Source: Streptomyces specialis (lineage in GTDB: Bacteria; Actinomycetota; Actinomycetes; Streptomycetales; Streptomycetaceae). From it: 64,000 nucleotides of DNA. The translations under genes and the position numbers were made by a program. Position 1 is the first letter of the stretch; each line of letters starts with the position of its first letter. This document shows positions 18,886 to 27,737 of the stretch, piece after piece. The stretch is from the NCBI RefSeq assembly GCF_001493375.1, contig NZ_LN929895.1:585485-649484 (forward strand), given 5' to 3'. The notes under the pieces are model-generated. The model was given only the letters and a program-made list of their open reading frames with translations, was not told where the DNA came from and searched no databases.

Positions 18886-18928
18886 CTCGTAATGCGTAGG
18901 TCAGGAGTTCGATTCCCTTAGGCGGCTC
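18886..18928 (+). repeat. attR: partial tRNA-Thr copy
   Basis: The second copy of the 43-bp tRNA-Thr 3' part (CTCGTAATGCG... to GGCGGCTC), with two T-stem changes. There is no acceptor 5' strand or D-arm upstream, so this is not a working tRNA. Confidence 0.9.
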
Positions 18929-18934
18929 CGGCGC

Positions 18935-18977
18935 AGGCCCAGGACAGTAGTTCGCTGACCTGGGCCTTCTGCTTTTT
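18935..18977 (+). terminator. Terminator beyond attR
   Basis: Stem AGGCCCAGG / CCTGGGCCT with a 15-nt loop followed by TCTGCTTTTTCTGG. It closely resembles the stem after the intact tRNA (3425) but has a different loop, which fits one being the original chromosomal tRNA terminator and the other being element-borne. Confidence 0.7.
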
Positions 18978-18995
18978 CTGGTCTACGCTGGGCGC

Positions 18996-19638
18996 ATGGG
19001 ACAGGACCAGGACGGTGAGGCGTTCGCCGCGCTGGTCGCGCAGACCACGGCGGTGCTTCTCCCCCGCGGGCTGGAGGTCGAGCCGTTCGCCGTACGCAGC
19101 GCGACGGCCGCCGCGGTCAGCCGCATCGCGGCCCGCACGGGCCTGGACCTGGACGAGGCGTTGGTGGTCGTCTCGGCGGAGTCGGTGGCCGAGCTGATCG
19201 CGACAGCCGCTGATCCGTCCCCGGAGGGTGCCGAGTCGGTCCACGCTGTCCGTCCGGTTTCCGGCTCGACGACCGGAAAGTCCCTGCGGGAGTCCCGAAG
19301 CTGGGCCGTCTGGCGATGGCTGCTGCCCAGGCGGGCAAGTAGGCCGTCCTCAACGGAGACGCGCGCTCGGCGGCACAACTGATGGACTTGGCCACGGAAA
19401 TCGGTGCAGCGATCACTGTCTTCCGCGAGTCTGCTGGCGAACCGGTGATAACCGTCGGGGTGCTGGCGAATTGGCCGACCTCGTTGAGAAGGTCGCTGAG
19501 CGGGTCGAAAAGGGTGGGTGGAGTGCTTGCCCGTGCGGAGAGGAGCACGGTCAGACAGAGATCGATCGGCAGATCGTCGAGATCATGCGCGGTGACGCGG
19601 AGTTGGCGCGTGCTGTGGGCGGTAGGGCGGATTCGTAA
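18996..19638 (+). pseudogene. Decayed hypothetical gene next to attR
   Basis: It starts plausibly at ATG 18996 (MGQDQDGEAFAALVAQTTAVL...) with a helical, Ala-rich protein to about 19290. Sense then moves between frames: AMAAAQAGK, a stop, AVLNGDARSAAQLMDLATEIG, and finally ELADLVEKVAERVEKGGWSACPCGEEHGQ to 19638. Three consecutive frames each carry protein-like text, so the gene has at least two frameshifts or belongs to badly read sequence. No family is recognised. Low coding confidence. Confidence 0.35.
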
Positions 19639-19900
19639 CCGTGCCATTGACGTGCCGAAAACGGGCAGCCAGGACGTCGCGGCCCGCCGCTGTTCACCGT
19701 TCTTGGGAAGGGAACGAGGGGTGCTTCTGTTTGGGCGAGTGCGCTGACAGAGCAGGCCGCCACCTGCCTGCGGTGAGTTCCTCGATGCGGCCGGTCGGCT
19801 GTGGATGAGGGGGGTGAAGGCGGGCTCGGCGACGGTGGGGTCGCCCACTGGCCGTCGAGACCGGAGGGCGCTCGCGCCCAGTGCCGGGTCCGGTGTGTCT

Positions 19901-22502
19901 TTATCCCTGGGTGAGGGCTTGGAGGTGTTCGCGCAGGGCGGTGGCCTGGAGGTCGGTGAACTCCGCGAGGAGGGTGAGGGCTTCGGTGCGGCACTGGCGG
20001 GCTTGGTCGGGCTGGTGGTTGTCGGTGTGGGCGTCGGCGAGGTGGGTCAGGCATTGTGCGAGGTTCCACGGGGTGAGGGGTGCGCGCAGGATGCGGGCGG
20101 CGGTGCGGTGGAAGTCGATGGCTTCTTCCAGACGGCCCAGGGCACGAAGGGTCTGGCCGATGCCGTCGTGGGCCAGGGCTTGTGCAGTGCGGTTGCCGAG
20201 GGTGCGCTGGAGGGTCTCGCAGGCCCAGTACGCCTGAAAAGCCTGGTTGTGGTGGCCTTGTTCGCGCAGGACGGCGGCCTGTTCGAGGCGGGTGGCGGCT
20301 TCGAACGCGGGATGGGTGCTGTCTTCCAGCAGGGCAAGGGCTTGGTCGAGGTGGGGCTGGGCCTGGTCGGGTTGCCCGGCTTCTCTGGCGATGCGGGACA
20401 GCAGAAGCAGGGGGTCGACGTGCAGGTAGGTATCGGCGTGGGTGTCGCGGTAGACGGCCAGGGCCTGATGGGCGAGACGGGCGGCCTGCTGCGGTTCAGA
20501 CAGGTCGGCGGCAGCGTAGGCGAGGTTGTTCAGGACTGGACCGACCCGGTGCGCGGGGCCGTACTGCTGGTAGAAGGCGAGGGCTTGTTCCAGGCGGGTG
20601 CGGGCGGGGGCTGGTTCGTGGCGCCACAGGTGGACCAGTCCCAGGCCGTTGGCGGATTCCGCGACTCCGGCCCAGTCCCGGGTGCGGGTGCGAAGAGCCA
20701 GGGCGGCGTGGTGGTGTTCGGCGGCCTGTTCCAAGCGGCCGGATTCCTTGTACGCGGTGGCGAGCGTGTGGTGCATGAAGGCCTGGGCGCGCGGGTCGTC
20801 AAGGCGGCTGGCGGCGTGAAGGCCGGTGTCGGCCATGGTGATCCAGTCGTCGAAGGAGCCTCTTGCGATGTGCAGGCCGTGCAAGGTGGCGGGCAGTTGC
20901 CACGCGGCTTCTTCCAGCCTGGCGTCGGCGGCGGCACGGGTGAGGGCCAGGAGGTTGGCCTGCTCGGCCTGGTGCCAGCGCAGCGCGTCGGCCCGGCCGG
21001 TGAAGGGCAGCGGTACGGCGGTCTCCGGGCCGGTGGGCGGGGCCAGCACGGAGGGGTAGAAGGACTGGGCGGCGGCGCGGGCGGCGTCGGCGGTGTGCAG
21101 GTACCACCGGGTCAGCCGTGTGAGGGCGGCGTACTGGTCCTCGATCGTTTCGTCCTGGTGGGCCTGGGCGGTGGCGTACGCGCGCAGCAGGTCGTGGAAC
21201 TGGTAGCGCTCCGGGCCGGTCTGCTCGATCAGGTGTGCCCCGGCCAGCAGGTCCAGCAGGCTCCGTGTCCGGGCGGGCGGCTCACCGGCCAGGGCGGCGG
21301 CGGCCGGGGCGGAGAAGTCGGGTCCGGGGTGCAGCCCGAGCCGGCGGAAGAGGCGGGCGGCCGGGGGGGGGGGGGGGGGGGGGGGGGCGGGTGCGGCCCG
21401 CCGGGGCCCGCGGGGGGGGGGGGGGGGGAGTGGGGGCGTGGTGGTGGTAGTTTTGGGGGTAGGTGCTCGCGCTGGCGTCGGGGGTCGCAAGTATCCTCGG
21501 CGTCGGGAGCGAGAGAGGTGGATAAGAGGCGGGGCGGGCGGCCGGGGGTGGCAGGGTGCGGTAGGACCAGGCGAACACGGTGCGCACCGCGTCGGCTTCC
21601 TCGTCGTCGGGGTCGGACAGCGCGTCCCACAGGGTCGATTCGTCGCGCAGGTTCGCGATCAGCTCGGGCAGGGGCAGCAGCGGGCGGGTCGCGGCGCGTT
21701 CGGCGGCGATCCGCAGCGCGAGGGGCAGCCGGGCGCACAGCCGGGCGAGTTCGGTGACGTGGGCGGGGTCGTCGCCGGTGCGGTAGCCGCGGGTCGCGGT
21801 GGTGATCAGCTCGGCGGACTCGCTTTCGGTGAGCATGCCCAGGGTGATGCGGCGGGCGCCGTCTCGTACGGCCAGGCCGGACAGGCGGTGTCGGCTGGTC
21901 ACCACGGTCAGGCACCCCGGGGCGCCGGGCAGCAGTGGGCGGACCTGCCCGGCGCTGGCGGCGTTGTCCAGCACTACCAGCATGCGCCGGCCGGCCAGCA
22001 GCGACCGGTACAGCTCGGCGCGTTCCTCCACACCCGCCGGGATCGCCGGCGGCGGGACACCGAGCGCGCGCAGGAACCGCTCCAGCACGGCCTGCGGGGC
22101 CAGCGGCGGCCCGGTGTCGTAACCGTGGAGGTTCACAAAGAGCTGCCCACCGGGAAAGCGGGCGCTGATCCGGTGGGCCAGACGGATCGCCAGCGACGTC
22201 TTGCCGACCCCGGCGGTGCCGACGATAACCAGTACGGACGCGGCATCGTCGGGTCTCTCGTCGCCGGTCAGCAGCGCCTGGGCCCGGGCCAGCTCGGCGG
22301 CCCGGCCGGTGAAATCGGGCACATCGCCCGGAAGCTGACGCGGCACTGGAACCTCCACCCTCACCGAGGCGGGCCCGTGGAAGTGCACCCCACCATGCAC
22401 GTGGCCGGCCTGCACCACATCCCGCGCCGTCCCCGACAGATCCGACCACACCCCACCCTGCCCGGACTCCTGGCCCGGCTCGCCGGGTAACTCATCGCTC
22501 AC
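19901..22502 (-). CDS. NB-ARC/TPR STAND protein, interrupted by an adapter insert
   Basis: An NLR-like signalling ATPase. From the start, residues 24-43 (GTARDVVQAGHVHGGVHFHG) form a Val/Gln/Gly/His motif, followed by FTGRAAEL, the P-loop IVGTAGVGKTSL, MLVVLDNAAS, VVTSRHRL and a winged-helix region. The C-terminal half (LFRRLGLHPGPDF... to 19901) has TPR-type helical repeats. The frame is broken at 21365-21541 by poly-G and adapter sequence. Both sides of that insert share GCGGGCGGCCGGGGG, and joining them restores TLPPPAARLFRRLGLHPG, so the real gene is continuous, about 800 aa. GTG 22502 has GGGGAG 8 nt upstream; the sequence before that site is again adapter. Likely an abortive-infection or stress sensor (inference). 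Confidence 0.85.
21365..21541. other. Artefactual poly-G and adapter insertion
   Basis: Two long G runs (about 21363-21387 and 21411-21429) are followed at 21492-21532 by a degraded Nextera read-1 adapter preceded by an index-like TATCCTC. Removing the segment rejoins the STAND coding frame. It is not genomic. Confidence 0.9.
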
Positions 22503-22514
22503 AAACCTGCTCCC

Positions 22515-22794
22515 CTCTCTCTTCTACACATCTGACGCTGCCGACGAAGAGGATAGTGCAGATCTCGGTGGGCCTCGTCCCCTCACCAACAAAAAAACGA
22601 GACCCACATGCACCCCACTCATAGCACACAACAACTCTTGGCTGTCGGGACTGCGAACCATAACGTATCGATTGCTTTGGTTTTATTTTTTTTTTTTTTA
22701 AAAGAAAAAGCCGGTCATTGTGTTTTCTCCCCGGGGGGGGGGGGGGGGAGGGGGGGAGGGGGGGGGGGGGGCCCCCCCCGCCCCCCCCGCCGCA
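22515..22794. other. Artefactual adapter, index and homopolymer block
   Basis: 22515-22547 matches the Nextera read-through adapter (TACACATCTGACGCTGCCG is intact). It continues with AGAGGATA, the reverse complement of a standard i5 index, and then GTGCAGATCTCGGTGG, one mismatch from the P5 flow-cell primer complement. A-rich, T-rich and long G and C runs follow to 22794. No genes belong here. Confidence 0.95.
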
Positions 22795-22934
22795 ACGGCT
22801 CACCCCGGTACGCGTCTTGCGCGCGCCCCCGGCCGCCGCGTAAACGTGGCCATGCCAATCCGCGCGACCCGCAGCGGGGCCAACTAGCCCTGTGGACGGG
22901 TGAGTTCGCGTGGTTGGGGAGTGGATGGGGAACT

Positions 22935-23597
22935 GTGACGCAGGGGGACGCGGACGTGGACGGCGCAGGCAGTGGCCGCTTAGACGACCAGGGCGCCCTC
23001 GTACCCGCCCGCCGGGACGGGCACCTCCCCGCCGTGCCCACCGCCCCGCCGTCCGGTGGCAGTCCGCCGACCCAGGGCCCGCCCGGCACGCGGCCGGCCG
23101 GGGAACCCAGCCCTGAACGGCAGGCGGCTGAGGCGTTCGCGGCCGAGCTGGAACGGCTGCGCGCCGGGCGCGCACTGACCCGTAACGCGCTGGCCGGCCT
23201 GATGGGCTACACCCCGACGTACATCAGCCACATCGTCGCCTGCCGCCAGGCCCCCTCCAGGGAATTCGCCGAGGCCGCCGACCGTGCCCTCGCCTCCGGG
23301 CAGACCCTGACCGGGCTGTGGCGGGCCTTCCACACCGCCCGCACCGCCCGGCGCCAGCCGCCCGGCACCGCGCACCCTCCGGACGGGCCCGGCCCAGCTC
23401 CTGGCAGCGACCCGACCCGCAACTCCGCAGGTGTGGAGGCGGGGCCGCAACTGCCGCCCGCGCCCGGTGAAGAGGCTGGCCAGTACCGGATCAGCCTGCA
23501 CGGGGCCAGCGGGGTCGGGTTCCAGTTCGGCGGCAGCAACAACACCCAGCACATCCACCAGCCTCCGCCTGCCCCGCCGGCCGGGGACGAGCGGTGA
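22935..23597 (+). CDS. XRE-type HTH protein with C-terminal NLR-matching motif
   Basis: A 220-aa protein. Residues 1-60 are low-complexity and Pro-rich. Residues 66-135 form an XRE-like helix-turn-helix (AAELERLRAGRALTRNALAG ... GYTPTYISHIVACRQAPS). The C-terminus, residues 185-209, is a motif ISLHGASGVGFQFGGS followed by NNTQHIHQ, of which 16 of 24 positions recur near the N-terminus of the next protein. GTG 22935 is chosen (GGGG 5 nt upstream) because sequence before it is adapter-derived or unlike protein. Its stop overlaps the start of the NB-ARC gene by 4 nt. The layout, a small protein with the motif at its C-terminus beside an NLR with the motif at its N-terminus, matches amyloid-templated NLR/effector pairs (inference). 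Confidence 0.82.
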   Translation: MTQGDADVDGAGSGRLDDQGALVPARRDGHLPAVPTAPPSGGSPPTQGPPGTRPAGEPSPERQAAEAFAAELERLRAGRALTRNALAGLMGYTPTYISHIVACRQAPSREFAEAADRALASGQTLTGLWRAFHTARTARRQPPGTAHPPDGPGPAPGSDPTRNSAGVEAGPQLPPAPGEEAGQYRISLHGASGVGFQFGGSNNTQHIHQPPPAPPAGDER

Positions 23598-24872
23598 CGC
23601 CCGCGTCCCCCGCCGACCCGGACCCGGCCGGCGACGAGCACGACGACACCACCCCCCACCGGCTGGACACACCTCCCGCCGCGGCGGGAGACGGACCGGT
23701 GGTAGAAGTGCACGGCTCCAGCGGCATCGCCTTCCAGCTCGGCGGAAGCCACAACACCCAGCACATCCACCAACCGGCGCCCCCGCCGCCCATCCCCCGG
23801 GGCAGCGACCTCCCCAGGGACATCGCGGAGTTCACCGGCCGCCACGACGAACTCCAGCGCCTGGTCGAAACGGCCCAGGCGGGACGGACGCCGCTGATCA
23901 CCATCCACACCGTCGACGGCATGCCCGGCGTCGGCAAAACCGCACTGGCCACCAGAGCCGCCCACCTGCTCACCGACCGCTACCCAGACGGGCACCGCTT
24001 CGTCCGCCTGAACACCCACACCACCACCCCCGCCCAGCCCGCCACCGTCCTGGCCGAGCTGCTGCGCAGCCTGGGCATCGATCCCCGCAACATCCCCGAC
24101 AGCATCGACGAACGCGCGAGCATGTGGCGCGACCGGCTCGCCGGGCGGCGCATGCTGCTGGTCCTGGACGACGCCGCCACCGCCGCACAGGTCGAACCCC
24201 TCATCCCCGCCAACCGCGAGTGCCTGGTCATCATCACCAGCCGACGCCGCCTGCTCGACCTCGACGGCGCCCGCCCCCTCCCCCTCGCCCCAATGCCGCC
24301 CGACCAGGCCGCGGAACTGTTCGTGCGGCTGTCCCGCCGCACCCCCACCCCCGGCGACCAGCCCGCCATCGACAAAGCCGTCGACCTGTGCGGGCACCTC
24401 CCACTGGCCATCACCATCCTGGCCGCACGCCTCGCCGTCCAAGCGGCCTGGACCATCACCGAGTTCGTCGACGAAGTCGCTGCCTCGCAAGACCGGTTGG
24501 GCGAACTGGAAGCCGGCGACCGCGCCGTCAACACGGCCTTCGACTTCTCCTACCACCACCTCGGCCCCGACCTGCAACGCCTCTACCGACGCCTCGGACT
24601 GCACCCCGGACCCGACACCGACCCGTATGCCACCGCCGCCCTCGACAACATCCCCCACGACCTGGCGCGCCGCCGGCTGCGGGAACTGCACACCCTCCAC
24701 CTCATCGACGAACCCGCACCTCGCCGCTACCGCCTCCACGACCTCCTGCGCCACTACGCCCACATCCACACCCACCATGACCCCCCGCACGAGCGCGACC
24801 AGGCCCTCACCCGCCTGCTCGACTACTACACCCACACCGCCCAGCAAGCCGACCACCACCTCACCCACACCC

Positions 24873-24896
24873 CTCTACACATCTCACGCTGCCGCC
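24873..24896. other. Adapter-like remnant at the left edge of the palindrome
   Basis: TACACATCTCACGCTGCCG differs at one base from the Nextera read-through adapter. It sits exactly where the 4.1-kb inverted repeat begins on the left, which implies an assembly join at that edge. Confidence 0.8.
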
Positions 24897-24900
24897 CTCG

Positions 24901-25380
24901 GCCAGGCCAACACCCTGGCCGACCTGGGTTTGGTGCGGCGGCTGACGGGTGACTACACGGAGGCGGGGCGGCTGGCCCAGCAGGCGTATGACCTTTACAC
25001 CGGCCTCGGCAACCAACTCGGCCAGGCCAACACCCTGGCCGACCTGGGCCGGGTGTGGCAGGCGACGGGTGACTACACGGAGGCGGGGCGGCTTGCCCCG
25101 CAGGCGTCTGACCTTTACACCGGCCCCGGCAACCGCCACGGCCAGGCGTACACCCTGCTCAACCTGGGCCGGGCGCGGCGGGCGACGGGTGAGTACGGTG
25201 AGGCGGGGTGGCTGGCCCAGCAGGCGTATGACCTTTACACCGGCCTCGGCAACCGCAGCGGCCAGGCGTACACCCTGCTCAACTTGGGCCGGCTGCGGCG
25301 ACTGACGGCTGATTGCGGTGAGGCGGCGCGGCTGGCCCAGCAGGCCCACGATCTCTTCACCGCCCTCGGCGACCCCCATG
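24901..25380 (+). repeat. 120-bp tandem repeats encoding TPR units
   Basis: Four units of 120 bp start near 24901, 25021, 25141 and 25261, each beginning GGCCAGGC and coding a 40-aa TPR-like helix pair. They are mirrored at 32616-33095, and the two arms differ only in the outermost units. Confidence 0.85.
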
Positions 25381-25882
25381 GCCAGGCCAACACCCTGCAA
25401 CTGCTGGGCCAGACCAGCACCCAGCAAGGAAACTTCCCCCAAGCCGCTGACCTCCTGGACCGCTCCCGCGCCCTGTTCCACGACGTCGGCGACACGCAAG
25501 GTGAGGCGGAAACCCTCAACTCCACCGGCGACCTCCACACCGCCACCCACCAGCACCCGGCCGCCCTCGACACCTACCAGCAGGCCCTCACCCTCGCCCG
25601 CCAGGCCGGCAGCCCCATCGACCAAGCCCACGCCCTGGAAGGCGCCGCCCGCGCCCACCACGCCCTCGGCCACCCCCAGCAGGCCATCACCACCCTCCGC
25701 GAGGCAGTCGCGACGTATCAGCGCATCGGCGCCGCCGAAACCACCACCGCCACCACCTACCTCCACCAGCTCGAAACCGAACACCCCCAACCCCAGCCGC
25801 CCGGCCCGGACACCACCGGCCCCGGGCGTGTGCCGTAGGAGCATCGGCCCCTCCGGGGACCCGGTTGCTCGCTGCTCGGCGA

Positions 25883-27228
25883 TCAGGTGGGCGTGGGGCG
25901 GTTGCGGGGGACGAGTTGGACGACGGCTTCGGCGGCGGCGCGGGCGAGGTCGTCGAGCACGGCTTGGTAGACCTCGCGGGTGATGCGGGTGTCGGAGTGA
26001 CCAAGGGTCTCGGAGACGATCTTGGAGTCGATGCCTGCGGCGAGCATGAGGGTGGCGGCGCCGTGACGCAGGTCGTGCAAGCGGACGGGGGCAGGCCGGC
26101 GTCGGCGACGAGGCGGTTGAACAGGTCGCTGATCTTGCCGGGGTGGAGCCAGGAGCCGTCTTCGGTGGTGAAGATGCGGCCGGTTTCGACCCAGGCGTCT
26201 TCCCACTGCGCGCGTTCGGCCTCCTGCCGGTGGCGGTGGGCTTCGAGGTCGTTGACGGACTCGGCGTCCAGGGCGATGACGCGGATGCCGCTGTTGGTCT
26301 TGGGGACGCCTTCGATGATGTTCCAGCCGTCCTAGACGAGCTGGGTGGCGACCGACAGGGAGTGACTGGGGGCGTGGAAGTCGGTCCAGCGCAGGCCGCA
26401 GGCTTCGCCGCGTCGCATGCCGCGGAAGGCCATCAGCCTCCACATGCAGTACAGGCGGTGGTCAGCGATGAAGTCGAGGAAGCGGCCGGTCTGTTCCGGG
26501 GTCCAGACCATGACTGGAGAGGGGCGTTCGCCGGTGGTTTGCCAGTGGGCGACGCGTTCGTCGGTCCACACCAGGGCCTTGGGCTTGGTGCCGGGCATCA
26601 GCTCGACGTGCTCGGCCGGGTTGTAGTTGGGGATGAGCCGCTGGGCGATCGCGGTGTTGAGCGCGGCCCGCAGCGTGGCCTTGATGTGGTACTGGGTGTT
26701 GACGCCGGTGACGCGGCGGAAGGGCGGCATCGCGTCGATCGAGGCTTTCAGCGCCTGGCGGCGGGCGCGGTTGTCGGTGCCTTTCCACGGGATGGTGGCA
26801 AGGTCGTCGAGGGCGGCGCGGCGCTGGGTGTTCTGCTCCTCGATCTCGATGTTGGTCTCGTTGATAGCGTCGAACATCCGGTTCAGATGGGCGACCTGCA
26901 GTTTGTCCAGCCGTATGGAACCCAGATGCGGTTTGAGGTGGATGCGGATGTCCGTCTCGTACCGCTGCCCGCCTGTCCGCAGCCGTTTCTTCCCGGCCAG
27001 CCACAGGTCCAGCCACTCGACTACGGTCATCCGCGGGTTGAGGGCTTGTCCTGCGGCCAGGCGGCGGCGGGTTTCGTCGTAGTCGGGCAGCGGCTCGCGC
27101 TCCTGCCCGCACTGCTCCAGCATGTCGCTGACCGCGAGGAGAGCGGCGGGGTCGTCGGCGTCGGGGATGGCCAGCAAGGCGCGGACCTTGTCCAGCTCCT
27201 CCTTGGCATCGGAGGCGGTGGTGAAGCC
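25883..27228 (-). pseudogene. Decayed tyrosine integrase (left arm copy)
   Basis: It resembles the tRNA-Thr element integrase along most of its length, beginning within GFTTASDAKEELDKVRALLAIPDADDP, so about the first 90 residues are missing. There is an in-frame TAG at 26332-26334 where the intact relative has Gln (QLVQDGW), and a one-base deletion near 26086 that shifts the HDLRHGAATL / LGHSDTRITREVYQ catalytic end into another frame. The catalytic residues themselves survive in the DNA. Three independent lesions suggest a dead gene, although the last two are single-base changes. An identical copy lies at 30768-32113. Confidence 0.85.
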
Positions 27229-27309
27229 TCGCCTGCTCGGTGGCCATCCACTCCAGGTCCAGCGGCTCGTGTGGCGCGCCCGATCCGGCTCGTGATTGGG
27301 GGCGCTGGG

Positions 27310-27505
27310 TCAGGTGCGGGTGAGGAAGGCGGTGGCGCGTTTGTCGAGTTCGGCGGCGGTGCGCAGGCCGCGTGCGCGGTAGGGGGCGAGGCCGCGGCGT
27401 ATGGTGCGGACGGCTTCGGTGATGCGGGCGGAGGCGGCGGCGTCCATGTGGTCCATGGCTTGGGTCCAAGTGGCGCAGGCTTGTTCGGGGTTGCCCTGGC
27501 GGCAC
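27310..27505 (-). pseudogene. C-terminal fragment of a regulator-like protein (left arm)
   Basis: About 60 residues, GNPEQACATWTQAMDHMD...RTIRRGLAPYRARGLRTAAELD ending RATAFLTRT, resemble the C-terminus of Streptomyces XRE/TPR-type regulators. The upstream part is gone and the reading frame before it is not protein-like. Remnant of a larger gene disrupted near 27505. Confidence 0.5.
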
Positions 27506-27737
27506 GGCGCATCCCCGCAGTCAGGTGCCTCGACAGGCTCTGCATGTGCAGGAGTGTCGAGACGCGCTTCCCAGGAAGTACCGGGTCTCGATGTCTTGGG
27601 ACGTCTCTTCTGAAGACGCCCCAGGCGGTATGGAGGATCTATCGTGCGATGCTTCCGCGCTACCGGTTCCTGCATGTATATGACGGCCAGCGTGGACGCC
27701 GCTCGAGGATCCACTTGGCCATGGGCAAAAAGGATCG

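Larger units (their letters stand above)
3378..18928. mobile_element. Integrative mobilisable element in tRNA-Thr
   Basis: About 15.5 kb between two copies of the tRNA-Thr 3' half. The tyrosine integrase gene lies directly inside the left end and reads towards the tRNA, as is usual for actinomycete integrative elements. Core genes are integrase, excisionase, DUF3631 ATPase, MobC-like protein and relaxase. No FtsK/TraB-type DNA translocase is seen, so it is more likely mobilisable than self-transmissible. Cargo comprises a radical-SAM/CYTH/ATPase/regulator group and a HerA/NurA/methyltransferase operon. The excisionase, the relaxase and one regulator each carry a single-base frameshift. Confidence 0.85.
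23594..25838 (+). pseudogene. NB-ARC/TPR STAND protein, frame broken by adapter remnant
   Basis: GTG 23594 overlaps the XRE stop. Residues 37-60 carry VEVHGSSGIAFQLGGS plus HNTQHIHQ, the partner motif of the upstream protein. An NB-ARC domain follows: FTGRHDEL, P-loop VDGMPGVGKTAL, MLLVLDDAAT, IITSRRRL, LPLAITILAARL, and a winged helix ending RYRLHDLLRHYAHIH. At 24873-24896 an adapter-like stretch intervenes, after which the TPR part is in another frame: four or more 40-aa units of the form GQANTLADLG...TGDYTEAGRLAQQAYDLYTGLGN, ending at 25838. The linker that normally separates the winged helix from the TPRs is missing, so sequence has been lost at the junction. The true gene is probably intact in the genome. 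Confidence 0.8.

Noticed and set aside
18886..18928. A second tRNA-Thr gene at the right end of the element
   Set aside because: Only the anticodon-loop-to-3'-end part is present; no acceptor 5' strand or D-arm lies upstream, so it is an attachment-site copy.
22740..22794. Long G and C runs as a G-quadruplex or recombination site
   Set aside because: They follow adapter, index and flow-cell primer sequence in library order, so they are sequencing noise.
24901..25380. 120-bp repeats as a CRISPR array
   Set aside because: The units are contiguous, have no unique spacers and encode TPR repeats in frame.
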